DNA of 27,754 bases, from positions 1 through 27,754 of the forward strand of contig CAYQZG010000047.1 of assembly GCA_964421785.1 (NCBI GenBank), read 5' to 3'. Positions 6,805 through 13,690 of the stretch are shown here, piece by piece. This stretch comes from SKLM01 sp964421785. GTDB lineage: Bacteria > Chloroflexota > Anaerolineae > B4-G1. A program made the position numbers and the translations under genes. The notes under the pieces were generated by a model. That model saw only the letters and a list, made by a program, of their open reading frames with translations, had not been told where the DNA came from and did no database searches. Positions within the stretch are counted from its first letter, which is position 1. Each line of letters opens with the position of its first letter.

Positions 6805-8147
6805 CGGTAGTAGGACGCTGCTTCCTCTCGCTCGCCAGCGCGTCGATAGTGCGCAGCCACCTGGGCTGCCACCGCGTCCAGGTTATCGGCGTGGACGGTC
6901 TCCAGCGCCGCGGCGACGTGGCGATGGAGCATCCGGCGCCTAGCTTCGCTCAACCCAGCGTATGCCATCTCCCGCAACTTGTCGTGGCTGAAGTCATAGG
7001 CATTCTCAGCCTGTTCTCGGATGATCCGACGCTGCCACAATTCGTCGAGCCCACGGACCAGCCGATTCTCACCAGCATCGCTTGCCGCTGCCAGCACATC
7101 AAACGTGAAGTCCCGACCGATGGTCGCGGCCAGCTCGGCCAAGCTACGAGCGAGAGGGGACAGCTGATCCAGGCGAGCCGCAAGTGCGTCCTTCACGCGG
7201 GAGGGAAGCGGACGAGGAAGGCAGACGAAGCCGCCTGACGGTGACTCCACCACCTCGTCGGGGAGTCCGGCCCGCACCGTCTCGACGATGAAAAGGGGAT
7301 TCCCCTCGGTTTCGTTGTAGAGACAATCGACCAACCCCGATGGTAGATCACGTTCGGCCACGTTGCTGGCCAGGGCACCCGTCTCCGCCCTGGTGAGCGG
7401 GGAGAGATCAATCTCCGTCAGCAAGCCATCGTGCCGCAGCTGATGGAGCAAGGATGTTAGAGCATGATCGTCCTCTGGAAGCGCAGCAGCTGCCACCTCT
7501 GCGGTCCGGTACGTGCCCACGACGAGCAACTGAGCCTGTGACTCGAAGCGCACCAGGTAGTGCAGCCACTCGAGCGTCCCACGGCCGCACCACTGGAGTG
7601 AGTCGATCAGCAGGAGCAACGGCCGGGCGGCGCCCAAAACGGCTCGCGCCAGCGCTTCGAAGAATCGCCGCCGCTGCCACGGCTCTTTCAACGGACCCGG
7701 CGGGGGGAGATCGGACCGCTGGGCAAGGAGTTCCGGCAGAATCCGGGCGATCTCCGACAGCCAGGGCCGATCCAAACGTGGCAGCGATAGAGCACGCAGC
7801 CAAGCGGCCACGGGAGCGTAGGCCAGTTCTCCCTCGGCAGCGTAGCAGCGGGCAGTGGCCGTAGCGACACCCTGGCGAGCGGCCCATTGAACCAACGCCT
7901 CAGCCAGCCGCGTCTTACCAATCCCCGCTTCTCCCGAGATCAAGACGACGTGCGGCCGTCCGGCGGACGCCATGTGCCAAGCGCCTCGCAACTGAGCCCA
8001 AGCTTCCTGACGCCCAACCAGGGGAGAAAAAGCGGCCGTCCGCCTCAAGAAAGGTAACCGGCCCGGGGACGGGGGGCGGAACCGCCGAGGCGGCACCCGC
8101 CTGGGCGGCCGAGCCGGTGGTGTCGATGTCTCTTCCATCGTCAACAT
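6750..8147 (-). CDS. AAA-type ATPase of a signalling/regulatory protein, C-terminally truncated
   Basis: Residues about 40-330 form an AAA_16-type NTPase domain like those of MalT/LuxR or cyclase-associated regulators: PLVGRQEAWAQL, the Walker A loop GEAGIGKTRL, a Walker B-like LLLIDSLQW, and GTYRTAE. A helical region follows, ending HYRRAGEREEAASYYRRA, the start of a TPR-like section. Relatives continue with many TPR repeats and often a DNA-binding domain. Here the frame ends in SRVHCQADEGG, encoded by the 80-bp tandem repeat next to a scaffold gap, so the C-terminus is missing. The N-terminus (PPRRFRPPSPGRLPFLRR) is an in-frame repeat B insertion. The start at 8147 has no strong Shine-Dalgarno; 8138 is an alternative. 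It may be non-functional or assembly-truncated. Confidence 0.75.
   Translation of the reverse strand: MLTMEETSTPPARPPRRVPPRRFRPPSPGRLPFLRRTAAFSPLVGRQEAWAQLRGAWHMASAGRPHVVLISGEAGIGKTRLAEALVQWAARQGVATATARCYAAEGELAYAPVAAWLRALSLPRLDRPWLSEIARILPELLAQRSDLPPPGPLKEPWQRRRFFEALARAVLGAARPLLLLIDSLQWCGRGTLEWLHYLVRFESQAQLLVVGTYRTAEVAAAALPEDDHALTSLLHQLRHDGLLTEIDLSPLTRAETGALASNVAERDLPSGLVDCLYNETEGNPLFIVETVRAGLPDEVVESPSGGFVCLPRPLPSRVKDALAARLDQLSPLARSLAELAATIGRDFTFDVLAAASDAGENRLVRGLDELWQRRIIREQAENAYDFSHDKLREMAYAGLSEARRRMLHRHVAAALETVHADNLDAVAAQVAAHYRRAGEREEAASYYRRAARAASRVHCQADEGG
8041..8110. repeat. Repeat B copy (long variant) in the ATPase N-terminus
   Basis: CTCAAGAAAGGTAACCGGCC, then GGGGACGGGGGGCGGAACC and GCCGAGGCGGCACCCGCC. 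It shares the GGGGACG and GCGAGGCGACACCC blocks with 21637-21676 at the GH15 3' end, and the CCGGAACCGCTGAGGCGACA block with 18378-18427. It is translated as a Pro/Arg-rich leader. Confidence 0.6.
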
Positions 8148-8219
8148 GAGATCAGTCGAGGGGATGGCGTTTGTCCCCGTGAAGGGATGCCAAGAGCGTT
8201 GGGCATCCCCCTGACACCT

Positions 8220-8954
8220 CTAGCTCGCTACCAAGCTGGCCCTCAAAGCCTTCACATTGTCCAGCACGGACGCTGCCTCATCGGTGACCGCTGTCGACCC
8301 GATTCCCCTCCCCCTGGGAGGGGTCAGGGGAGGGCCGGTGACCGCCGTCGACCCGTAGATGCTCGATCCGGAGACCATCATGGTCGCCCCAGCCTCCACC
8401 ACCAGCGGCGCCGTGGTAGGATCGATGCCGCCGTCGACGCCGATGGGTATGTCCATCCCACGCTCACCGAGCATCAGCCTCAGACGTCGGATCTTGTCCA
8501 GCTGGCTGGTGAGAAAAGCCTGGCCACCCCACCCCGGGTTGACGGTCATAATCTGAATCAGATCCACGAGATCCAGAACCTCCTCCAAGACCGTCAGCGG
8601 GGTAGCGGGGTTGATGCTCACCCCAGCCTCAATATCCAGATCGCGGATGGACTGCAGCACACGGTGGAGGTGGCACGTGGCCTCCTGGTGCACGATCAGA
8701 CGATCAGCTCCCGCCTCGGCGAAAGCCTTCAGATGCCGCTCTGGCTCGACGATCATCAGGTGGACGTCAAGCGGCAAGTCGACGTAGGGGCGCAGGGCCC
8801 CCACGATGCCGGGGCCAAAGGTGATGACGGGCACAAAGCGCCCGTCCATCACGTCGATCTGGATCGCATCGACGCCGGCGCGCTCGGCCGCCCGAGCCTG
8901 CTCGCCCAGGCGTGCAAAGTCAGCAGAAAGAATGGAAGCTTCAATCGAAATCAT
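8220..8954 (-). CDS. rpe: Ribulose-phosphate 3-epimerase
   Basis: Interconverts ribulose 5-phosphate and xylulose 5-phosphate. TIM-barrel motifs are intact: SILSADFARLGEQ near the N-terminus, AIQIDVMDGRFVP with the metal-binding HLMIVEPE, VNPGWGGQAFL and VDGGI. The start is ATG at 8954, preceded by AGGAGG with a 5-nt spacer. An upstream in-frame GTG (8960) lies inside that Shine-Dalgarno and is less likely. The gene start lies within the 3' end of rpiA, so the two are translationally coupled. After SSIYGS, near residue 203, about 22 residues (TGPPLTPPRGRGIGS and flanking STAVT copies) come from a nested repeat C/A/C block. The final helix (SVLDNVKALRASL) then resumes as normal. Confidence 0.95.
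   Translation of the reverse strand: MISIEASILSADFARLGEQARAAERAGVDAIQIDVMDGRFVPVITFGPGIVGALRPYVDLPLDVHLMIVEPERHLKAFAEAGADRLIVHQEATCHLHRVLQSIRDLDIEAGVSINPATPLTVLEEVLDLVDLIQIMTVNPGWGGQAFLTSQLDKIRRLRLMLGERGMDIPIGVDGGIDPTTAPLVVEAGATMMVSGSSIYGSTAVTGPPLTPPRGRGIGSTAVTDEAASVLDNVKALRASLVAS
8286..8358. repeat. Nested repeat C/A/C block in rpe
   Basis: Two copies of GGTGACCGCYGTCGACCC flank a variant repeat A (8301-8335: GATTCCCCTCCCCCTGGGAG then GGGTCAGGGGAGGG). It is in frame with rpe and encodes duplicated GSTAVT peptides around PPLTPPRGRG. Confidence 0.8.
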
Positions 8955-9735
8955 GGTCACCTCCTATGCCCCCCCGCCGTAACCACAGCGACCGACGCTG
9001 TGCTGCCGCGTTAGCCGAAGACGCCGCCGAAGTGCGTTGCACCTCCAGGGGCACCCTCAAATGTCGCGTCCCCTGCTCCGTCCCGACGATGACGTCCGAG
9101 GCAAGACCGAGAAAAAGCCCATGCTCCAAGATACCCGCTCGTCGGTCAAGGCGATTTGCCAGTTGGGTCGGACTCGATAGGGAACCAAAGTCACAATCCA
9201 GGATCAAGTTCCCCTGGTCAGTCTCGAAAGGAGATCCCCCTTCAGCGCGGCGCAGCGTCACACGCGCCCCGAGCGATCTCAAGAAAGCCTCCTGAGAGCG
9301 CCAGCCGAAGGGCGTGACCTCCACGGGCACCGACCACTGCACGCCCAGAGTCGGCGATAGCTTCGTCTCATCCACCACGATGATCTCACGGCGTGAAGCC
9401 TGAGCCACGATCTTCTCACGCAGCAGCGCCCCACCGCCACCCTTGATCAGGTTCAGATCGTCATCCACCTCGTCGGCGCCATCGATAGTCAGGTCGATCT
9501 CCGGATGATCGTTAAGCGACGTCAGTGGGATGCCCAACGCCCGCGCATCACCCTCCACCTGCGACGACGTAGGGATGCCCAGGATGTCGTGGAGCTCACC
9601 CGCTTCCAACATCGCCGCAATGCGACGCAGGGCGAAAATGGCCGTGCTGCCGTGTCCCAGGCCCAAGACCATCCCCGGCGTCACGAAATCGACCGCCCGC
9701 TCACCGGCTTCCCGCTTCAACGTTACGATGTCCAT
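8941..9735 (-). CDS. rpiA: Ribose-5-phosphate isomerase A
   Basis: Interconverts ribose 5-phosphate and ribulose 5-phosphate. Family motifs are GLGHGSTAIFALRRI (residues 25-39; usually GLGTGSTA), TIDGADEVDDDLNLIKGGGG with the catalytic acid region, and VVDETKLSPTLG. The normal protein ends shortly after ADVIVGTEQGTR-like sequence. Here about 40 further residues (VPLEVQRTSAASSANAA and beyond) follow, encoded by repeat E-like DNA containing GTGCGTTGCACCT (9032-9044). This extra tail runs 14 nt into rpe (20 nt past the possible GTG) and contains the rpe Shine-Dalgarno. ATG at 9735 lies about 30 bp after the tal-pgi stop, within one operon. Confidence 0.94.
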   Translation of the reverse strand: MDIVTLKREAGERAVDFVTPGMVLGLGHGSTAIFALRRIAAMLEAGELHDILGIPTSSQVEGDARALGIPLTSLNDHPEIDLTIDGADEVDDDLNLIKGGGGALLREKIVAQASRREIIVVDETKLSPTLGVQWSVPVEVTPFGWRSQEAFLRSLGARVTLRRAEGGSPFETDQGNLILDCDFGSLSSPTQLANRLDRRAGILEHGLFLGLASDVIVGTEQGTRHLRVPLEVQRTSAASSANAAAQRRSLWLRRGGIGGDHDFD

Positions 9736-9766
9736 CGTTTATCCCATCCTGCCTCTTGCATCCTGC

Positions 9767-12574
9767 CTAAGCCAGTTTCTCCAGCCCCTCCAAAACATCC
9801 TCGCCCAGATGGAAGCGAATCACACGCCGACCGGCCTCCTCCATCGCCTGCCGATCGCCCAGCGCCTGGGCCCTCTCCAACACGCCAAACGTGATCCCCG
9901 ACTCGGGAGAGCCCGCCTGATCCGGTATATCGGCGTCGCGCACGGCATCCGCGGTGAACTGGATGAACAAGCCGGCCCCGGCGTCTCCCTTGTACAGCTG
10001 TCCAATGGAGTGGAGGAAACTGGGGCCGTAGCCCACCGTAGTCGCCAGCTTGTAGCCGTCACGCAGCTGCGTGCGCAGAGCCAGCAACGCTGCATCAGTG
10101 CGCATCGTCGGCTGGACGTACGCCTGTAAGGCGATATAGGGCCGGTCCGAGCTCGGCGAGGGGCTGCCGCTGGAGGGAGCCTGGCTCAGAAACTCGTGAA
10201 GCGCCTCAGATGTGACCGGCGAAGATTCCCCGGCCGGCAGCTCACCCTCTTTCTGATAACGCTCCACCATGCGACGTGCCTGCACCTTGGCGGCCTCGAC
10301 GTTGGGCTGATTGAAGGGCTGAATGCCCAGCCGGTAGCCCGCCACTGCGACGACCATCTCCCAGAGGAACATCTGCCCGCCTATGTCGTAGAGATCGCGC
10401 AGGTTAAGCCGCACGAGGGGATGACCGGCCGCTGCCAGTCGATCCAGTTGACCGTCATAGGCGTCGTCGCCTTCCATCCGCAGGTGGATGAAGACCCGAT
10501 CGTCACCATAGACCTCCGGCGGCCCGAGGGGCTCCCCCACCACCGGGAGTATGCCGGTGCCCGACTTCCCCAAGCTCTCGGCGATGAGCTGCTCCACCCA
10601 GGCCCCGAAGCTGGCCACCTCGGGCGAGACGACGAAGGTGGCCTTGTCCCTCCCAGCCTTGGTCAGCTCGCCGAGAATGGCGCCCAATTGCGCGCCTATA
10701 TTGTTCCCGGGGACGCCCTTGAGGGTGGCCTTCAGGGCTACGCAGGACTCGCAGCCCGAGGCCAGCGTGAGCGCGCTGTCGAGCAGCCGCTCCACGTCGA
10801 CGCCGATCAGCGCCGCCGGAACCAGCCCGAAGAATGAGAGCGCCGAGTAGCGCCCTCCGATGTTCGGATCGTTCAGGAAGACATCGCGGAAGGCAAGCTG
10901 TCTCGCCAGATCGACCAAATGGCTTCCGGGATCGGTGACGGCGACAAAGTGCTCCCCCACATCCTCCTCGCCGACCAGCTTGAGGACCTGGTGGTAGAAG
11001 AACTTGAAGAAGGATAGGGTCTCGGTTGTTGTGCCCGACTTGCTGGCCACGATGAAGAGAGTCCTGCTGAGGTCGAGGCGCTCAAGCTGTGCCAGAACAG
11101 CCCCAGCATCGGTGCTATCGAGAACAGCCAGATCGAGGTAGCCGTCTCGGGCGCCGAAGGTCTTGCCGAAGACGTCTGGTGCACGGCTGGAGCCACCCAT
11201 GCCCAGCAGGAGAACGTCCGTATAGTTATCCTCGCGGAGATCATCGACCAGAGCGTCCAGACGCGGGACGTTCTCCTTCATCACACTGGCAATGTGCAGC
11301 CAGCCCAGCCGGTTGGTGATCTCCTCCGGGTCCGATTTCCAAACCGTGTGATCGTGCTTCCAGATGCGGTCCATGATGTTCTCCTGGGCCATCTCACCCA
11401 GGGCGCCACCAACTGCCTCCTCGTAGCGGCCCAGCCCGGGAGACCTCTCCGACCCGGTCTCCATACGCTGCCATTCAGACGCCAGGCGCTCGATCTTCTC
11501 CTCAATGCTGTCCATCAAAGATGCAAAAGGCTTGGCGAACTTGTCGACGCCCTCCTTCAGCAGATCGTCGGTGACCTGATCCAGATCGATGCCCAGCTCA
11601 GCCAGCCGATCAAGATGAGACTGTGCCGTCGTCAACTGCGTCTCCAAGGTGCGGGCGACGGTCCCGTGATCGCGGAAAGCGTTGAGGGTGGAGGGCGGCA
11701 GGGTGTTGACAGTGTGAGGGCCGATCAAATTGTCCGGATAGAGCGTATCGGAGTAAGTCGGATCCTTGGTGCTGGTGCTGGCCCAGAGAACGCGCTGCAA
11801 GCGCGCGCCCTTGTTCGCCAGACGCTCCCAGCGCTCACCGATGAAGGTGGACTTGAAACGCTGGTAGGCCATCTTCGCATTGGCGATGCCGATGGCGCCT
11901 TTCAGGTCCTGAGCCTCCGGGGAGCCAAGCTCGTCCAGCATCCGGTCCACCATCACGTCCACGCGGCTGACGAAGAAGGAGGCCACCGAAGCGACCCCAG
12001 TGACGTCGCCCCCGCTGGCATCCAGTGCCTCCAGCCCGGAGATGGTCGCCTCCGCCACCTGATCATACTGGGCGAGCGAGAACATCAAAGTGACGTTGAC
12101 GTTGATCCCTTCACCGATGAGCTGCTCAATGACCGGGATCCCCTCGGGTGTGGCCGGCACCTTGATCATCACGTTGGGCCGACCCACCGCCTCGAAGAGA
12201 CGGCGTGCTTCTTCGAGCGTCCCCTTGGTATCATACGCCAGGTCAGGGCTCACCTCCAGGCTGACGTAGCCGTCAGCGCCATCTGTCCGGTCGTAGACCC
12301 GATAGAGCACATCGGCGGCCATCTGGATATCTCTGATAGCTAACGTCTCGTAGATCTCCTTCGCCGCCACGCCCTGACCCTCAAGGAGGCGCAGGTCCTC
12401 GTCGTAGTCGCTACTGCCGGCAATGGCCTTCTCGAAGATCGAAGGATTGGACGTCACACCGCGCAGTCCCTGATCGACCAGATCCTTTAGCTGGCCCCTG
12501 GTGATGAAGGAACGGCGTACGTAATCAAGCCAAATAGCCTGACCAAACTCGGCCAGTTGATCAAGTTTTGTCAT
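9767..12574 (-). CDS. Bifunctional transaldolase / glucose-6-phosphate isomerase
   Basis: A 935-residue fusion. Residues about 1-365 are transaldolase: GVTSNPSIFEKAI (39-51), the Schiff-base lysine in NVMIKVPATPEGIPVIEQL (K138), and a QRVLWASTSTKDP segment. Residues about 375-935 are phosphoglucose isomerase with two SIS folds: LLLGMGGSSRAPDVFG, ASKSGTTTET and GGRYSALSFFGLVPA. Together they move carbon between pentose phosphates, fructose 6-phosphate and glucose 6-phosphate. Such fusions are known in several bacterial phyla, including Chloroflexota. The frame is open 41 codons upstream, but ATG at 12574 follows a strong purine-rich site (GGGAGAAGGGGGG), so I choose it. It heads the tal-pgi/rpiA/rpe group. 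No repeat insertion was noticed in this long gene. Confidence 0.96.
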   Translation of the reverse strand: MTKLDQLAEFGQAIWLDYVRRSFITRGQLKDLVDQGLRGVTSNPSIFEKAIAGSSDYDEDLRLLEGQGVAAKEIYETLAIRDIQMAADVLYRVYDRTDGADGYVSLEVSPDLAYDTKGTLEEARRLFEAVGRPNVMIKVPATPEGIPVIEQLIGEGINVNVTLMFSLAQYDQVAEATISGLEALDASGGDVTGVASVASFFVSRVDVMVDRMLDELGSPEAQDLKGAIGIANAKMAYQRFKSTFIGERWERLANKGARLQRVLWASTSTKDPTYSDTLYPDNLIGPHTVNTLPPSTLNAFRDHGTVARTLETQLTTAQSHLDRLAELGIDLDQVTDDLLKEGVDKFAKPFASLMDSIEEKIERLASEWQRMETGSERSPGLGRYEEAVGGALGEMAQENIMDRIWKHDHTVWKSDPEEITNRLGWLHIASVMKENVPRLDALVDDLREDNYTDVLLLGMGGSSRAPDVFGKTFGARDGYLDLAVLDSTDAGAVLAQLERLDLSRTLFIVASKSGTTTETLSFFKFFYHQVLKLVGEEDVGEHFVAVTDPGSHLVDLARQLAFRDVFLNDPNIGGRYSALSFFGLVPAALIGVDVERLLDSALTLASGCESCVALKATLKGVPGNNIGAQLGAILGELTKAGRDKATFVVSPEVASFGAWVEQLIAESLGKSGTGILPVVGEPLGPPEVYGDDRVFIHLRMEGDDAYDGQLDRLAAAGHPLVRLNLRDLYDIGGQMFLWEMVVAVAGYRLGIQPFNQPNVEAAKVQARRMVERYQKEGELPAGESSPVTSEALHEFLSQAPSSGSPSPSSDRPYIALQAYVQPTMRTDAALLALRTQLRDGYKLATTVGYGPSFLHSIGQLYKGDAGAGLFIQFTADAVRDADIPDQAGSPESGITFGVLERAQALGDRQAMEEAGRRVIRFHLGEDVLEGLEKLA

Positions 12575-12629
12575 GGGTCCCCCTTCTCCCGTGATGAGCC
12601 TGTCAAATCCACCTGCGCGACCTTGTTCT

Positions 12630-12658
12630 GGACCGCCAGCATCTTGCTGGCTCCTCTG
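12630..12658. repeat. Repeat F hairpin upstream of tal-pgi
   Basis: GGACCGCCAGCATCTTGCTG followed by GCTCCTCTG; the core GCCAGCA-tct-TGCTGGC is a perfect 7-bp hairpin. The same 29 bp occur at 26420-26448, and related units form the tandem array at 27644-27754. It lies in the 97-bp leader between the AhpD-like gene and tal-pgi. Confidence 0.75.
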
Positions 12659-12671
12659 TTCGAATCCACAC

Positions 12672-13274
12672 CTATACCTGACTCCAGTAGTCCTCAAGCG
12701 TCACGCCCAGCCCGCCGGCCAGGCGGTTGACGAAAGCAAAATACGCCGTGATCTGTACGACATCCAAGATAGTACGATCGCTGAACCCGACCTCACGCAA
12801 TCCCTCCACATCGCTCTCTGCGACCGCGAATGGCCTCTTCGTCAGCTTTACCACGTAGTCGAGCATGACGTGATCTTCCACGCTGAGCGGCGCTTGCCGA
12901 AAATCCTCCTTGAGCTGATCCACCAATGCGTCATCACGAACCAATCGACGGAGAGACTCCCCGTGATGCACCATTCAATAGACACATTCATTCAGGGCCG
13001 ATACTACCACGCCGATCATCTCACGTTGGTAGCGCTTCAAAGGTGAAGGGCCGAACATCAGCGTGCGGTACAGCGCTCGATGGGCGAGCATTGAGCGCGG
13101 ATTCAGGCTATGCACTTTCATGATGTTCGCCGCTCGGCCGGTTGTGGAGTCAGCACACTCGGCATAAGCTTCGGCCAACGGTGCTTGGGCGGTTCCGCCG
13201 TAAGCGCAGCGGCGCGAGCTGTCTTTGCCGCCGTCCTCCTCATCGATCGTGACGATCCAGGCAGCCTCTACCAT
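12672..13274 (-). CDS. AhpD-like peroxidase-related protein with an in-frame UGA (candidate selenoprotein)
   Basis: Reading through one UGA (12975-12977) gives a single 200-residue protein of the carboxymuconolactone decarboxylase/AhpD superfamily, close to the uncharacterised peroxidase-related group. ANIMKVHSLNPRSMLAHRAL and MFGPSPLKRYQREMIGVVVS precede the redox motif; FSDRTILDVVQITAYFAFVN and RLAGGLGVTLEDYW follow it. Relatives have N-x-C-x-Y-C-x-x-H-H-G-E at the active site; here the order is N-E-C97-V-Y-UGA100-M-V-H-H-G-E, so UGA replaces the resolving Cys. A hairpin suited to a bacterial SECIS follows (12949-12963). ATG at 13274 has a strong AAAGGAGG four nt upstream. Residues about 14-31 (GGKDSSRRCAYGGTAQAP) look like a repeat B insertion. 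Alternatives are a TGC-to-TGA pseudogene, or two half-proteins by UGA-AUG reinitiation. Confidence 0.8.
12949..12963 (-). promoter_or_regulatory. Candidate bacterial SECIS hairpin
   Basis: On the minus-strand mRNA, CGGGGA-GUC-UCUCCG forms six base pairs (one G-U) with a GUC loop. It starts exactly 11 nt after the UGA and puts the loop G at nucleotide 18, matching the spacing and the GU-containing apical loop of bacterial SECIS elements such as that of fdhF. A competing longer stem (CAUCACG at 12962-12968 with CGUGAUG at 12932-12938) can enclose most of it. Confidence 0.6.
13182..13217. repeat. Repeat B-like insertion in the AhpD-like gene
   Basis: TGCTTGGGCGGTTCCGCCG followed by TAAGCGCAGCGGCGCGA. 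It combines the GGGCGG-TTCCGCC palindrome with the TAAGCGCAGCG core of repeat B. It encodes the part of the AhpD-like protein that has no counterpart between the conserved IDE and LAEAYAE segments of relatives. Confidence 0.5.
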
Positions 13275-13287
13275 ACAGCCTCCTTTG

Positions 13288-13348
13288 TGACCACTGTCGA
13301 CCCGGTGACCATCGTCGAACCGGCCACTGCGTCGACACGCAGTACCCT
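13288..13348. repeat. Repeat C tandem copies next to a scaffold gap
   Basis: TGTGACCACTGTCGACCCGG, then TGACCATCGTCGAACCGG and CACTGCGTCGACACGCAG: successive diverged GTGACC-n-GTCGACC units, cut by the gap at 13349. They lie just upstream of the AhpD-like gene's Shine-Dalgarno. Confidence 0.6.
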
Positions 13349-13448
13349 NNNNNNNNNNNNNNNNNNNNNNNNNNNNNNNNNNNNNNNNNNNNNNNNNNNN
13401 NNNNNNNNNNNNNNNNNNNNNNNNNNNNNNNNNNNNNNNNNNNNNNNN
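13349..13448. other. Scaffold gap (100 N)
   Basis: Exactly 100 N separate the nnrE remnant from repeat C copies upstream of the AhpD-like gene. True length unknown. Confidence 0.99.
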
Positions 13449-13608
13449 ATGCCGCTTGGGTTAACAAACGAATCCAGTATCGCCCTGGAAAGGGCCATCC
13501 AAAAGCCAAGCTCAGACGTACATACACTTCCGGCGGGATGCCGATGTCAGCCAGGTAGAGCTCACCAGATACGCTGCGCAGCCCGGTCTTCGGCAGCGCC
13601 AGCGTCAA
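13449..13608 (-). pseudogene. Remnant of NAD(P)H-hydrate epimerase C-terminus
   Basis: The frame reads TLALPKTGLRSVSGELYLAD and then IGIPPEVYVRLSL, strongly resembling the end of YjeF_N/NnrE epimerases, which repair hydrated NAD(P)H. An in-frame TAG (13615-13617) stands just before it, preceded by unrelated sequence. The conserved part is only about 35 codons, after which the frame runs into the scaffold gap. The rest of the gene is absent, so this is a fragment left by deletion or rearrangement downstream of glk. Identification rests on this short match alone. Confidence 0.5.
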
Positions 13609-13690
13609 TGTTCGCTATGGCATCATACTGCCGTAGCGCGGATCGCGCGGGAAGAGATCCTCCTGTCGTCATCATATCCAAAGCCTCCTC

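Noticed and set aside
12575..12697. N-terminal extension of the tal-pgi frame (41 codons)
   Set aside because: The extension is encoded by the repeat F region and lacks a ribosome site, whereas ATG at 12574 has a strong one and matches the family's start.
12975..12977. TGA in the AhpD-like gene as a plain stop separating two small genes
   Set aside because: The two halves are parts of one family domain in the same frame, the codon aligns with the catalytic Cys, and a SECIS-like hairpin follows at the correct distance. I keep the alternatives but prefer recoding.
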